Notes under the pieces: model-generated | What the model was told of the DNA's origin: nothing | Seen by the model: the letters and a program-made list of their open reading frames with translations, nothing else | The model's database searches: none | Source: Cyathus striatus | Lineage: Eukaryota > Basidiomycota > Agaricomycetes > Agaricales > Nidulariaceae | Reading direction: 5' to 3' | Length of the DNA: 64,000 bases | Assembly (NCBI GenBank): GCA_025738555.1 | Contig: JAOVFP010000002.1 | Coordinates: 6,014,001-6,078,000 of the forward strand | Position numbers and translations under genes: made by a program | Part shown: one piece after another, positions 33,801-44,773 of the stretch | Position numbering within the stretch: the first letter of the stretch is position 1 | Layout of the letters: each line of letters opens with the position of its first letter

Positions 33801-34986
33801 TGGTGACTTTGCCATGCATATTGTTCCCAGCACTTGTCTGACAATTTCCTGCCTTTTTGGTGTCCATTTACCAAATGAAGCTTGTAGTATTTGATTATAA
33901 AGAAACTCAACACCTTGGTTTACTTCTCCAAGAAGAACTTGGCCAATTTTTTCTTCAGGTGAAAGCTGTTCATCTTCATCATCAGTCATTGTGATGTACT
34001 TAACTGCTGTTGATGCCCAAATGAATAAACCTGCAGCTCTTTCAGTCATCTGATGTAATTCTTTGTCCATTGACTCAAGTTGTAATTCATTCTGATAGTT
34101 TTTAAAACTTTGCTTTAGAAAGACAGATATGTCATGATTGATTTCTTGATCATAATTAGAATCTGTTTCCAATTTAATTATCTTGTATAAGTTTTTATTC
34201 TCAATTATATCTAATAGAGAACCAGGCCTTCCAGTTAAAATGAGCTTAAAATGTTTAGGAAGTTTAACCCAGTTTTGTAAAGTTTTTTTCAGATATATAA
34301 AATTATTGCATGGTTTGCATTCATCAAGAGCATCAATAACAAATGCAGGTGGATCATGTTTAAGTTGTTCATGACAAGTAATCAGTGAATCTTCAATCAG
34401 GTGTTTGAAATGCCATTCAATACTTCCAAGCTGGAAGTTGTTATCAAGATGTTTTACAATTTTGTCTTTCAAAAATGAATACTTTGACTTGGAAGCTAAA
34501 TCTGCAGCTATTGTTCTCCAAACTACAGTGGCATCACTTAAGATATTATCATCTCTCTTAAAGAAATGACAGCCACCCAGTCTCTTCCATTCATTTGAGT
34601 TAAGAGATTCAACCAGAGTAGAAGCTATTGCAGATTTCCCTGTACCTGGACCCCCAGTGATCCACATAATGTTTGGAGTGGTTGCATCTATTAAAACAAT
34701 TGATTCATCTTCTGTCCTGATTATTCCAATAAATCTACATACCAAAATCTTTCAGCCACTTGTAAATATCATTCAGAATAGCAACTCTAGTCCCTTCCAT
34801 GCATGAAGGGGGATAGTACAAGTTATGATCAACAGGCTTTAATAGTTTAAGTTTTTCTGTGATTTCATCATTTTTCATATTATAATAATTGTTTTGATCA
34901 CGACCAACAGCATTCTGCTGCCCGCCAAGAATATTGACATTTTGCGCATTGGAGAGAATTTGAGCATTTGATGGATTTTGAGCCAT
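30809..34986 (-). CDS. NACHT-WD40 NLR, HET-E/NWD type, about 1,357 aa
   Basis: Three exons (34,986-34,743; 34,687-33,270; 33,220-30,809) with introns of 55 and 49 nt (the second has a TACTAAG branch site) give one open frame of 1,358 codons. The N-terminus has GGQQNAVGRDQNNYY, common in Agaricomycete NLRs. The NACHT domain has GGPGTGKSA (about residues 92-100), FVIDALDEC and LILTGRP. The linker HIYISALAFAPENSLVRKHF leads into 15 WD40 repeats of 43 aa (about 630-1,275). A conserved tail (WLKDSNDNILFWVPFNYRK) ends at TAA. Proteins of this type act in the cytoplasm in non-self recognition and regulated cell death; the N-terminal effector part here is short and unassigned. The WD repeats are nearly identical apart from a few positions. 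The gene looks functional despite CpG-depleted surroundings. Confidence 0.92.
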
Positions 34987-34989
34987 TGT

Positions 34990-37200
34990 AAATGCCAGGA
35001 AATTCGACTTTGAACTTGTAAGTTGTTAAGTGCCTTGGTAGTGAGGCGTTTGAGATGATGAGGCAGGGGGAATGAAAGCTAACATGAACAGACTATATAT
35101 AAAGCACTGCGATGCACTTATCACACATTAATAATGTGCTCCTAGCCAACGGATCTTAACGATCAGCCATTCGTTGTCTAATCATTTGGAAAGAAGTAAC
35201 TACGATAGGGATACCCCTTCTCGTTCTATATATATCTGACCACATGTTTGTGGCCTTTTCCAGTACACCATAAATAGAAGTGGTTAGAACGGGTCAATAA
35301 GGAAACTAATAGATCCATGAATCTCCCGTTTGTTTGAATATGCTATATTAATTACCCAATAACCATACACCTTTGATATCGAACGAATAAAGGCATTGCA
35401 TTGAGATCGAGTCAGCGGCAGTCACGGGGGATGGAACAATCCGATTAGAGAATGAAGTCAATGTGAAAACGATAAGTTCGGTGGTTCTTCTCTCTGATAG
35501 CTTCTCCATATCGATGTACTAACCCAGATTGCTCTCGATCGCGCAAGATATATAAGTAGCTCTGTCCGAAAGACGCGGTTCATATGATACCCACAGCCTT
35601 ATGGTTTCAAATAGCTTGATGTCTAACGTGAGGGCGTGTTGTAAAACAGTGAGTGACAATGAATCTCTTCCACCCTCCCGGAAACCATTTCGTTTAGCAC
35701 CACCTCCTTTCGCTTGCTAAGGGTCATTGAAGCATGAAATTTACAAGTTAAAAGATATTTTTTCCGTTGCGCATCAAGTCTGTTCCCCGCATGGGGTTGA
35801 ATGTAAACGTGAAGCCGGGATTCGTGTATTACAGTAACACCATCCGGTTCATCTTGTCGAGCAGCAGCAACTTTTTATTAAGCTATCTCTTCCGTATATA
35901 TATGAAAGTCGCATGTATCGTGCATTGCATGCGTTCCATAGAAATATGGCAGAGTCGATATCGAGCTTCTATCAGCTTTTATGTATCAGTCATTTATCGA
36001 AGACCTGATTGAGTTTGGTATAAGTTATAAAAGGATCAATTGACCATTACTTACTGCCAGTGCGGGAAGTGCTACTGCTTCTTGTGTGCTATCGATCATG
36101 TCTAATGGATTGGGTTTCGTTAAGATTGAATCGTCTCAACAACATGTGGAAGACGTGTGCGAATGGTCCGAAGTAAAGCTATAAATGGGTTGAGTCCCAT
36201 ATCGCACGCATCGCATGCATTTCATAGAAATAATAGCAGTTCTTATGAGGATACTTATCAGGTAAGTTATATCAGTGACTTGTCGAGTACCTGATTGAGT
36301 TGAGTTGAATAAGACGGGATCGATTGACTACTTCTTGTGAGTTATCGATAGTTTATATATAGGGCTGGTTCAGATTAGAAGTTGATCGCGTGTACAACGG
36401 TCAAACGGTCGCCCGCGTGTATGCGAATTTGTGCAAATGATCCCAAGGCCCGACCAGCTCTGCTCAGGCCGGTCAAATATATAAATAGGATAAGCGCATA
36501 GCTATCATCGATAAATCGATAACAGCTATGTGTTTTCTTTCGTGACCATTGCCGAATAGAATGCTTGTAAATACGATTCAAATGGTAGGTACTCATAGAG
36601 GGTGTGAGAACCCTCATCGAGACAAGCATCACATGACAACGTTCCGACTTCCGAGGACATTCATTCGACTCTTTCAGATTCTCTAACGTTGACGATGCCA
36701 ACGACAACCTCAACCCTACCATTTCACCACCCCACTCTTACTATCCACTGGGATATTCGACATTACCAAGATATTGATCCACACGCCCCGTTGAATGATC
36801 CCGAGAAGACCTGAGGCCTAAAGACACGCTAGTTCGACGTCGTGGACTAACTGCCGGATTACTTCGGGGTTCTCTTGTTGAACGTCGGCAGTTGTTATTG
36901 CTGGAGATCGGGAAGGCGCGGTCAATGGCCGGGAAGGATAAGTTCGGTATCACTGGTTATTTGTATTTGTTACCAGTAAGTACTGTCTCTGCCACTTATC
37001 CCTGCTCATGCTTCTACTTAGTTGTCTCATCGACGCTTCCTTCGCCAGCAGGTTGCTGGCTCCTCCTCTTTTCGCAGGATAACTCCAGATCACCTTACAT
37101 ATCTATACCGCCGCCAATGCTACTCAGTTATCTGCATGCATTGGACTGAATTCTAAGGCTGCAGGTGTTACTGGTACGTGGTTCACTTCTATTCTCTTCT
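34990..37200. other. Upstream region of the NLR and intergenic DNA with ordinary CG content
   Basis: CG dinucleotides become common within and beyond NLR exon 1, marking a sharp compositional border near 34.9 kb. No complete gene was recognised. A short coding-like stretch lies near 37,089-37,167 (TAANATQLSACIGLNSKA, followed by GTACGT), which could be a lone exon of an unidentified gene. Confidence 0.5.
35915..36395. repeat. Diverged direct repeat, about 160 bp, spaced about 290 bp
   Basis: GCATGCGTTCCATAGAAATA ... GACCTGATTGAGTT near 35,928-36,014 recurs as GCATGCATTTCATAGAAATA ... TACCTGATTGAGTT near 36,213-36,300. CTTCTTGTG and TATCGAT words follow each copy. Confidence 0.6.
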
Positions 37201-37219
37201 CCAATACTTACTATGCACG

Positions 37220-38830
37220 CTTGCACTTTCCCTGTAGCACACGCATAACCACACTCATCCAACACCTATACTGTACCTCCCGCTTTGCCTTACGCCTTCG
37301 CATCACGCACATTAGAAGAGGAAAACTGCTGTGGAGTATCTGGTTCACTATACACGCTCCTAATACTTATACCGTTTTCGCCCCTTATGCCTCGCACAAT
37401 GCCTATCCTCTTACGCAGTGAAACCCCAGACCATTCCCTAGCACAACATACACTCGCTGTGTTTGCCTATGCAGAGACTCCGAATACACCATGGGGATAT
37501 ATCTGTAGTGGTGCGCACGGGCGGTACCTTGGGCCCTGGTGGTGGTAGAAGGGGGTATACAGGCTTGAATAGCGGAGACGAGCGCGAAGTCAAGTGGTTC
37601 CGTGTTCCTTGCAAGACGACTGACAGCATTCCTTGCTCCCTCTGTAGTTTCATGAAGCGAACCTGAACGTTGCACACATTCAAGCGGGAGCTCTGGAACC
37701 CTTTTTTCGTTCACTGGCAACCGTCACGCCTTGCGCTACGCCTGCATTTCCGTAGTACTCGCCATAACCATTATGTACCCACCTTTTCCCGTTACGTCTT
37801 TTGTGTGGGCGCGTCCACTAAAAGAGGGAAATCACTTAGGGATCGGCTGGTTCACCACACTATTCCAGCTTCCGACGCCTATACCATTTTCATCCCCTAC
37901 ATCCCCCGCACGTCTATCTTTTCACACAGAGCGTCTCCAGCCCATTCTCTAGGACGTCTCTGTTCTATATGCGTGCCTACCACAGTCCTTCGAAGAGAAC
38001 AAGGGGAAATGACCGTGCTAGTTCGCGTCGGCGGTACCTTCCGCTACGATTGTAGCGCAAGGGGGCATGGATACGGGCTCGAGAGTCGGACATGTGAGCC
38101 AAGGCAATGTAGAGTTGTCCTGTGTTCCATCTAGGACGGTGGCCAGCTTTTTTTGCTCTATATGCACGTTCACGAGACAAACCTCACCGTTGCACCAAAT
38201 GGACCGTGTAGCGCGCGTCGGTGGTATCTTACGCTATGAAGAGACATGTACTGCACCTTTTCCCGCTACGCCTCTTCTGTGGGCACGTCAATGAAAAGAG
38301 GACAATCACTTATGGATCAGCTGCACACTATCCCAGGGATGCCTATACCGTTTTCGTCCCCTACACCCTCCGCAACGCCTATACCTTTACATAGAGCGTC
38401 TCCAACCTATTCTTTAACGTCTCCGCAACCTATGTATGCCTACGGCACTGGTCCTTCGAAGAGAATAAGGGGAAAGGACCGTATTAGTAGCGCGCGTCGG
38501 CGGTACCGCATCTATCATTGCAGTACGGGCGAGCAGGAACACAGGCTCGAGAGTCGGGGATGAGGGCAGGGTGACGTAGAGTGGTCCCGTCGTTGAGTGC
38601 TTATTCTGCTGTCTCTACGCATTCACGAGCTAAACCTCACCACTGCACCTAAAGGACAGTAGTAGCGTGCTTCGGCAGTACCCCACGCTATAGTTGTGGT
38701 GCAAACGAGCAGGGATACAGAATCGAGAGTCGGGGATGAGGGCCAAGCCGTAGAGTGGCCCCGTGTTTCATCCTGGAGGACGGACAACTTTTCCCGCTCT
38801 CTGCGCGTTCACGAGACAAACTTCATCATT
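37220..38830. repeat. Degenerate tandem repeat of about 470-510 bp
   Basis: The phrase TGTAC..CACCTTTTCCCG, then a GTGGGC or CGCACATTA word and AAAAGAGG, recurs near 37,270, 37,775 and 38,247. CCTATACCGTTTTCGTCCCC and its variants recur near 37,370, 37,877 and 38,342. GCGCGTCGGCGGTACC-like words mark other units. Frames across it are short and not conserved between units, so I do not call genes. It ends against the VPS41 fragment. Confidence 0.65.
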
Positions 38831-38834
38831 ACCG

Positions 38835-39396
38835 TGTGCGGAGAGGTCGTTTATGGTCGAATGTGTACGATTCGGGGAAGGTGAGTGAGCGTATGTGGAT
38901 TTAACCGTCTATACTTGCGCTCCCTACGAAATCACCTGTTGGGTCGATTGTAATGTCGAGTATGGACGTCATGGGGTTTATAGGACTTTATACGCGTGGC
39001 GTTGAGAGCTAGAATGTGGATTATTCCTGCGTAGGTTCCTAGTGCCTGGTGCATGGTTAGAGTGGGGTGGTTAGTGAGAGGAGAGAGTACCATGGTGTTA
39101 TTTGCTATTGCGAGGGCTGAGGCAGAGTCTTTCTTGAGGTCGGGGAAGGAGTTGGTTATGCGCGAGTATTTCAGTGCAGGCTCGTCTTCCTCCTCTTCTT
39201 CCGAGAAAGAGTCTTCATCTACTTTATCGTTATCTTCACCTTCACCTTCTTCCTCTCCCTCTTCCTCCCCCTCTACAGATTCCTCCCCCTCAGAACTCTC
39301 CACACCATCACTGAACTGCGTAGGACTCTCGGTAAACCTCCTGTCAGGACTCTTCTCCTTCTCCTTTCCCAAACTCGAAGGTGAATTAGGCGACAT
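38835..39396 (-). pseudogene. VPS41: VPS41 N-terminal fragment (HOPS complex), decayed
   Basis: The ATG at 39,396 starts MSPNSPSSLGKEKEK, an acidic stretch follows, then PALKYSRITNSFPDLKKDSA. A 45-nt intron (GTACTC...CACCAG) is followed by ALGTYAGIIHILALN and KSYKPHD. A one-base shift near 38,966 leads to SILDITIDPTGDFVGSASID. A TAA follows at 38,901, then in the same frame SYTFDHKRPLRT to 38,835. This is the start of the VPS41 beta-propeller; the normal protein is many times longer. VPS41 tethers vesicles at the vacuole as a HOPS subunit. Frameshift, stop and truncation make this a relic. The rest is replaced by tandem repeats. Confidence 0.8.
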
Positions 39397-39674
39397 GAAT
39401 GAGAGGGTATATCTGCTCAGAGGTGCGGGGGCACGTTCAGCATGGCTTGCTCGAGACAACGTCAATGGACTGCTTATGGAAGACGTGTCTGGGTGTGTTT
39501 GAATTGGGGGGTGTTGTCTTTTGGACAGTGAACTCGGGCTTTCACCGTTCACGACGACGACGACGACGACCCACTCACCTCCTCTACTACTTGCACTACG
39601 ACGCCATTTATACAAGAATAAATAGTAAATTCCACTCATAATACTATATCTAAACTTGACAAAATACGCAGGCA
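39397..39674. promoter_or_regulatory. Shared divergent promoter interval of the VPS41 and AMO1 relics
   Basis: About 280 bp lie between the start of the minus-strand VPS41 relic and the first recognisable plus-strand exon of the nucleoporin relic. There is a CGACGACGACGACGACGACC run near 39,554. The head-to-head layout suggests a bidirectional promoter in the ancestor. No functional element can be proven. Confidence 0.35.
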
Positions 39675-41070
39675 GTCTGTCAATTTTTCCTCCGAGGCCA
39701 ATGCAAATTCGGCAACAGCTACAGAAACGAGCATCCAGCAGATGGGGCGCGTTAGTCTGGGTTCGGTAGTACGTTTCCCTCTCCTCTTCCCTCCATACCA
39801 CTCCTCTTACTTACCTTACAAGGCCAATCATGGATCAAACCCCGCCCCAACGCCAACACGAACGAAAAACCCATTCTCCCCTCCAGCCAAAACAACATCA
39901 CGAACGACCTAACGCCCCAAAGAGATAAACTCATCTGGCCTCTCACGAGCTACGACCCAGAAAAGTATGAGCCGTTGCTTATATCTGGATTAGATGAGAG
40001 TCCGGACAAGTTGAGAGTTAAAGCCGTTCAGGCGGCGAAGAGTGGAAATGTTAATGAATATGTGTGTTCTTTTTTTGTTTTTGTTTTTGGAATGGGGCTG
40101 AGTGGGATATATGCAGCTATCATATGAATTGAATTAGATATGGAAAGCTGAACAAGCCATACAGGTACCTCTCCCCCTTCCTTCCTTACCCACTAACTCA
40201 CTTACTGACAACGATAGAACGCACAAAACAACGTATCCCAAGCCTCCCAAACAGCCGCACACAAAGCCACGTTCCAGCACTCCTCGCAAACGCCTCAGCC
40301 TCCGCTTCCACCAGCAGTGCATTCGGCGGAGCCAAACCCGGCGCCTTCACTTCAGGTAGTGCATTCAGCAGTGAAAGCGGAAGCGCATTCGGTGGCTCAA
40401 GTACAGGAGATACATTCGGCAGCAGCGCGTTTGGTGGAACTGGAACTGGAACTGGAAGTGCGTTCGGGGGAGGTAGCACATTTGGGAAATCCACTTTTGG
40501 TGGTACATCCACCACACCCAGTGCATTCGGAACATCATCATTCGGCTCATCAGCTACACCCCCCGCTTTCTCCTCTACACCAGCTACAACATCAGCATTC
40601 AGCTCTATAACTTCAGCTACATCCTCCGCATTTGGCTCATCCTCTACACCCTCCACATTTGGCTCTTCCACAATACTAGCTACAACTTCTGCCTCTAGCT
40701 CAACTACACCCTCTACAACCTCTGCATTCGGCACACCAGCTACGACATCAGTATTCGGTACACCAGCAACAACATCCGCCTTCGGCGCACCCAGCGCATT
40801 CGGTAAACCCGCCTTTGGACGATCAGCATTCGGCTCGACCACACCTGCACCGGCACATTCTCTACACCCTCTACAGGCGTATTTGGTTCGACACCAGTAC
40901 CAAGCACAGGAGCATTTTCCACACCATCCACGGGCGCATTTGGTGCTATGAGCGTAGGTACAGGACAACCTGGTCAATCGGTTGCGCATTTGAGTCCCTC
41001 AGAAGACCTATGTATTGTATGGACATCGAGGGTTGAGGAAAATAAGTACAATCGGATCAATATCAGATAG
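39675..41070 (+). pseudogene. AMO1/NUP42-type FG nucleoporin, decayed
   Basis: The first exon reads CQFFLRGQCKFGNSYRNEHP, a CCCH zinc finger whose third Cys is replaced. The exon 39,823-40,061 carries KLIWPLTSYDPEKYEPLL and LRVKAVQAAKSGNVNEY. The exon 40,117-40,164 (YELN-stop-IWKAEQAIQ) has an in-frame TAG at 40,135. A 53-nt intron leads to a Ser-Ala-Phe-Gly repeat region (at least 12 FG motifs, about 40,315-40,950). That region is reached only after a frame change and shifts again near 40,860, ending TAG at 41,068. The order zinc finger, conserved helix region, FG repeats matches fungal AMO1/NUP42 nucleoporins of the cytoplasmic pore face. The usual conserved C-terminus is absent. With a lost Cys, a stop and two shifts, it is a relic. 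Confidence 0.75.
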
Positions 41071-41280
41071 GGCCCTAGGGGTGTGGAAGCGAAGAGAATT
41101 GATGTCTATGTATTTAGTTAGCCGACAGTGTACGTACTACATACAACTTGCATACTTGCCAAGTTGCAACTGTCAACAAGTTACTTAATAAAGCGCCTAT
41201 TGCGCGCCTAAGTATTTAAAGGCGGTTTGACTTTGCATCCACCGGTACTTCAACCCTTCAACCTCAACCTACAGGCCTTA

Positions 41281-42030
41281 CAGCGCTTTGCATATCGATA
41301 TAGACTTAAAATTTCGTTAGTATACATCGGAGTTATACGGCCATCATTGCCGGATCCACAGCCAAACCACTGGATCTTGGCTGCCCTGCTGCTCTCCACT
41401 GCGCTACCGCGTTGCAGTGTCCCAACCGCTGCTATGTCTCCTCACCCATCCTGCACCTAGGCAGGGTTCAATTCTGGGCCACGAAGGTCGTGAATAATGG
41501 GCCCGTTGGCCTGGAGAGCATAGTTATGAAACATAGCTGGATTAAATGGGAGATATTGCTCGTGGTGGTGAAGAAAATGAGGCAGAACAAATTGCTGATA
41601 ATGTTGCAGGATGTGGGGAGGTGTATATCGGAAGAGATGCTGTGTTTCTGGAGAATTATGGGCATAATAAGGAGGATATGGTTGTACAGGATCTTGAGGA
41701 TGAGCTGGAGGTGGTCTCGGGTTTGGATAGTACTGATTGCATTATGAGACATATTGACAATCTCTCCTATGAAGCTCGAGCTACTAATGCTAGGTACTTA
41801 TGCCAATATGTGGTGGCGTTCTCAAACCTCGGTGCTCATCGTCTCCAACGACTAAGGGACATATTGCTTGAGACCGCCGCAGATGATTGAGAACTGGCGC
41901 GTCGAGCGTCATAACCCTTTTAAGGAATAGCCTGTTGATCCCACCAGCAGACTGGCTCGGATCATGCTGCCGGTGGAACTCAGATGTGTACTAAGAAAAT
42001 CGTAGGTCTATATCGATATGCAAAGCGCTG
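41281..42030. mobile_element. TA-flanked inverted-repeat element, 750 bp
   Basis: The ends CAGCGCTTTGCATATCGATA... (41,281-41,305) and 42,006-42,030 are exact reverse complements. TA lies outside both ends (41,279-41,280 and 42,031-42,032). This matches a Tc1/mariner-type insertion. CG is frequent inside, so it is recent or protected. Confidence 0.85.
41546..41890 (+). CDS. Small acidic ORF inside the TA-flanked element, 114 aa
   Basis: An ATG opens MGDIARGGEENEAEQIADN, rich in Asp and Glu, with CIMRHIDNLSYEARATNARY and LCQYVVAFSNLG further on, ending TGA at 41,890. It is too short and unlike a DDE transposase. It could be a captured gene fragment or chance; the near-absence of stops in a CG-rich element is mild support. 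No family recognised. Confidence 0.35.
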   Translation: MGDIARGGEENEAEQIADNVAGCGEVYIGRDAVFLENYGHNKEDMVVQDLEDELEVVSGLDSTDCIMRHIDNLSYEARATNARYLCQYVVAFSNLGAHRLQRLRDILLETAADD

Positions 42031-42232
42031 TAAAAACCCCGAAACAACATACGTAGGATTTAGTATTTTTTCACGATGAGGTAATTAATACATGCAAATC
42101 CGATGGATTACGATATCCTAAAAATATTTTTCTCCGATGCAGCACTATAGGTATTACTGCTCCACCGAACATCTCATCATGTACATGCACTTACATAGCA
42201 TGTGATAACCATCACAACCAGCAAGTTTCAAT

Positions 42233-43808
42233 ATTTCCTGAGCTTACTGGATTTGATTTAAGTTCACTCTCGAAGTGGGATGAACTTCTACGATTAGGTC
42301 ACGCTCCGACGCAGGATGAAAATCAAGAAATTCGCGCTTCCCTTCAAAAGCAAAAATTGTGTTCTGCACTCTTGGAGAAAAGGCTCGAGGCTGTACAACG
42401 TGTTTCTGACAATCTCTCGAGTTTGGTAGCCCATTTTAGGACTTCAATTTCGCACCAAAGCAGTATTATCGAAGCATATATCCGTCGATTACCAGATGAT
42501 ATCCTCATCAACATCTTCTTACTGGTTACGGAACCAGCCATTGACGTCCACAGAGAACGTTACAAATTGATGCAATCCAAGCTTGCTACAGTTTGTAAAA
42601 AGTGGAGAAACATGATTTTAAATACTCCCCAATTTTGGAGTGCCGTTACCATTAGCAAGCCTGTTAACGATTGGATGGGAAATGTCACATCGTACCTTGA
42701 GCGATCCAGGGGTACCTCTCTCTTTGTCCATTTTTCAACTCTTTCTTCCGATACATGGGAGAATAAAGAAAATTGCAAATGGGCTATTAGTAAATTGGGA
42801 CGCTTTTGTTCTACATGGAAACATCTTGATATTCATGCCACCTGGATCAGAGAATTTGCGACGTATCCTGAAATAAGGCATGGTGTTGCCTCACTACAAT
42901 CATTGGCTATTCGGAAATTTGGCAGTAACTACACGGTCAAAGACCCATTTATCGCTTCCGCGCCATTGCTGTCAACTCTTATGCTTGATGACCTTCAATA
43001 CTGTCCATTTCAACATATGACCCGCCTTATTCCATGGTCCCAGATAACCTGTTTGTTCTGGAAAAATGGAAACCAATTCACAGTACCTCACTTCCAAAGC
43101 ATGTTATGCACCTTGAAGAACCTTGAAGTGCTTGAAATCAATAATTATACTCCATATCTGGATTCAGATTGGCCACAATACGCTCGTTCTGTCCTTCTCA
43201 GTCTTCGGGTACTATCCATTTTCGTTGAGAACGATGGGAAAATGCCTCCCGTACTTCTTATCATTGAAGCTCCAATGCTTCAAGAGCTGAACATCCACTG
43301 TAGCAGGCCTGCAATGGCTGATACAGATTCCGGATCATTGTTTATGGATTATTTTTCTTCCGTGATCCCTTCCAGATCCATTAGACAAATGTATCTGGCG
43401 GGCGTGCATTGGAAATTTGTTCACAGAATGTTGGAACATAATTCAAACCTTGATTCATTGGAAGTACATAATATCACCGGTCTCGAAGTACTATTTTCTT
43501 TACTTCGTTGGAAAGGACATGATCAAAAGTTTTTAGTGCCAAACTTGCGGACAGTGGTTTATATTGATAATACACAGGAGAACCGATCCGGACTTGGGAA
43601 GCCAGCGCTACAGGAAATTCAGGAGGCATTAATTAGTATATCCGAGTCGAGGTCGAGCTTGGATTTCAGCCGCACATCTAACTTCGCCAAATCTTTGAAG
43701 CGCATTAAATTTAAAGGTTGTCTTCAACCACTGCCGTTGGATTCGATTAGGATAGAAAAGAATACTAACATTTTACCTAAATCTAGAAAAGATTTTTTCA
43801 AACGATAA
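42233..43808 (+). CDS. F-box/LRR-type protein, 5' exon unresolved
   Basis: One long frame ends TAA at 43,808. It contains FPELTGFDLSSLSKWDELLR, a coiled-coil stretch (LEKRLEAVQRVSDNL), the F-box core IRRLPDDILINIFLLV near 42,480-42,530 and KLATVCKKWRNMILNTPQFW. A long irregular leucine-rich C-terminal part follows. This is the common Agaricomycete F-box architecture. The F-box binds Skp1 in SCF ubiquitin ligases and the C-terminal part would choose substrates. The frame is open further upstream without an in-frame ATG, so a short first exon is likely but not defined. No stops or shifts are seen, so it may be expressed. Confidence 0.8.
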
Positions 43809-44773
43809 AGAGTTCCGATATTTACATGTGGTTACAAAGTAATAATAGGATGGTCTTGGAGCATCTGAGTCGTCTGAAAACTGAAGTACCATACGAGTCA
43901 CTAAGTCCACTACGTCATGCAGGCTTAAAGCCCTTTACACTCAAAGGTACAAATATGCAAGTTCGAGACTTGCTTCGACTCAGAGACAAAATACTTAATT
44001 GGCTAAATAATACTTTTGAAGTGCGGAAACAGTCAATAGCTATCAAGACCATTACACAGATATTGGATGCACCGCATTTTGCAGCGAGCTGTTATTTACG
44101 TCGTCCACTACGCCATGCGTGCTTGTACCACAATATAATACTTAGTACACTGTCTTCAAAGCTGCTCTCAGAGCACCTCAAGTCTGAATTGAGTCTAAAG
44201 CTTGGCTTCATAATCATAAGGCTGAGACGGTCGCCGACGATTATGGCAGTGGAATACGAATGATCAGGAAGAACGTAAAGTTGGATGAGTGGTGTGGCAA
44301 AAGTTGTTAATTACCGACGCCTCTTCATGTAGATAAATATGGGTTATCGGTGCTTCGGTGCTTCGATTTTCAAACTTGCTGGAAACGCCCAACTCATCTT
44401 CTAATTTCCTTCCAAATTACTCAAATTTACTGGTCAAAATTTATTCTCAGTCACCTTTCCATCTCCACCTCCCGTAGAGCCAGTCCGTTGAGAATGGGTC
44501 AGTGAGTAGATATACGCCTGAGAGGGGATATTTGTCACATTTGGATTGAGGTGAATGCGCTGCTGCCTTGTGTACATTGTTGTATAGAAATGCCGCTAGT
44601 GCGACATCGATGGATTCCTCCAGGTCCAATACGAGAAAATCCAGCTGATATTATTTCCCTCCTACGGGGAACAAAACAGGAAGTACTCAAGGACTAATGA
44701 AAGAGTGAGGGATCTTAAAGGGAAAAGCCCGCCATAAATACAGCAGATAAATACGACAATTGAGCTCGATTCG
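43809..44773. other. Intergenic; one unassigned 145-codon frame
   Basis: A plus-strand frame at 43,826-44,263 starts MWLQSNNRMVLEHL and shows no recognisable domain. Nothing else is convincing up to the AIM9-like gene. Confidence 0.35.

Noticed and set aside
37403..38563. Several 80-150 codon frames on both strands
   Set aside because: They lie in the degenerate 470-510 bp tandem array and are not conserved from unit to unit.
40198..40989. 263-codon minus-strand frame rich in Val, Ala, Asn and Pro
   Set aside because: It is the antisense shadow of the Ser-Ala-Phe-Gly repeats of the nucleoporin relic.
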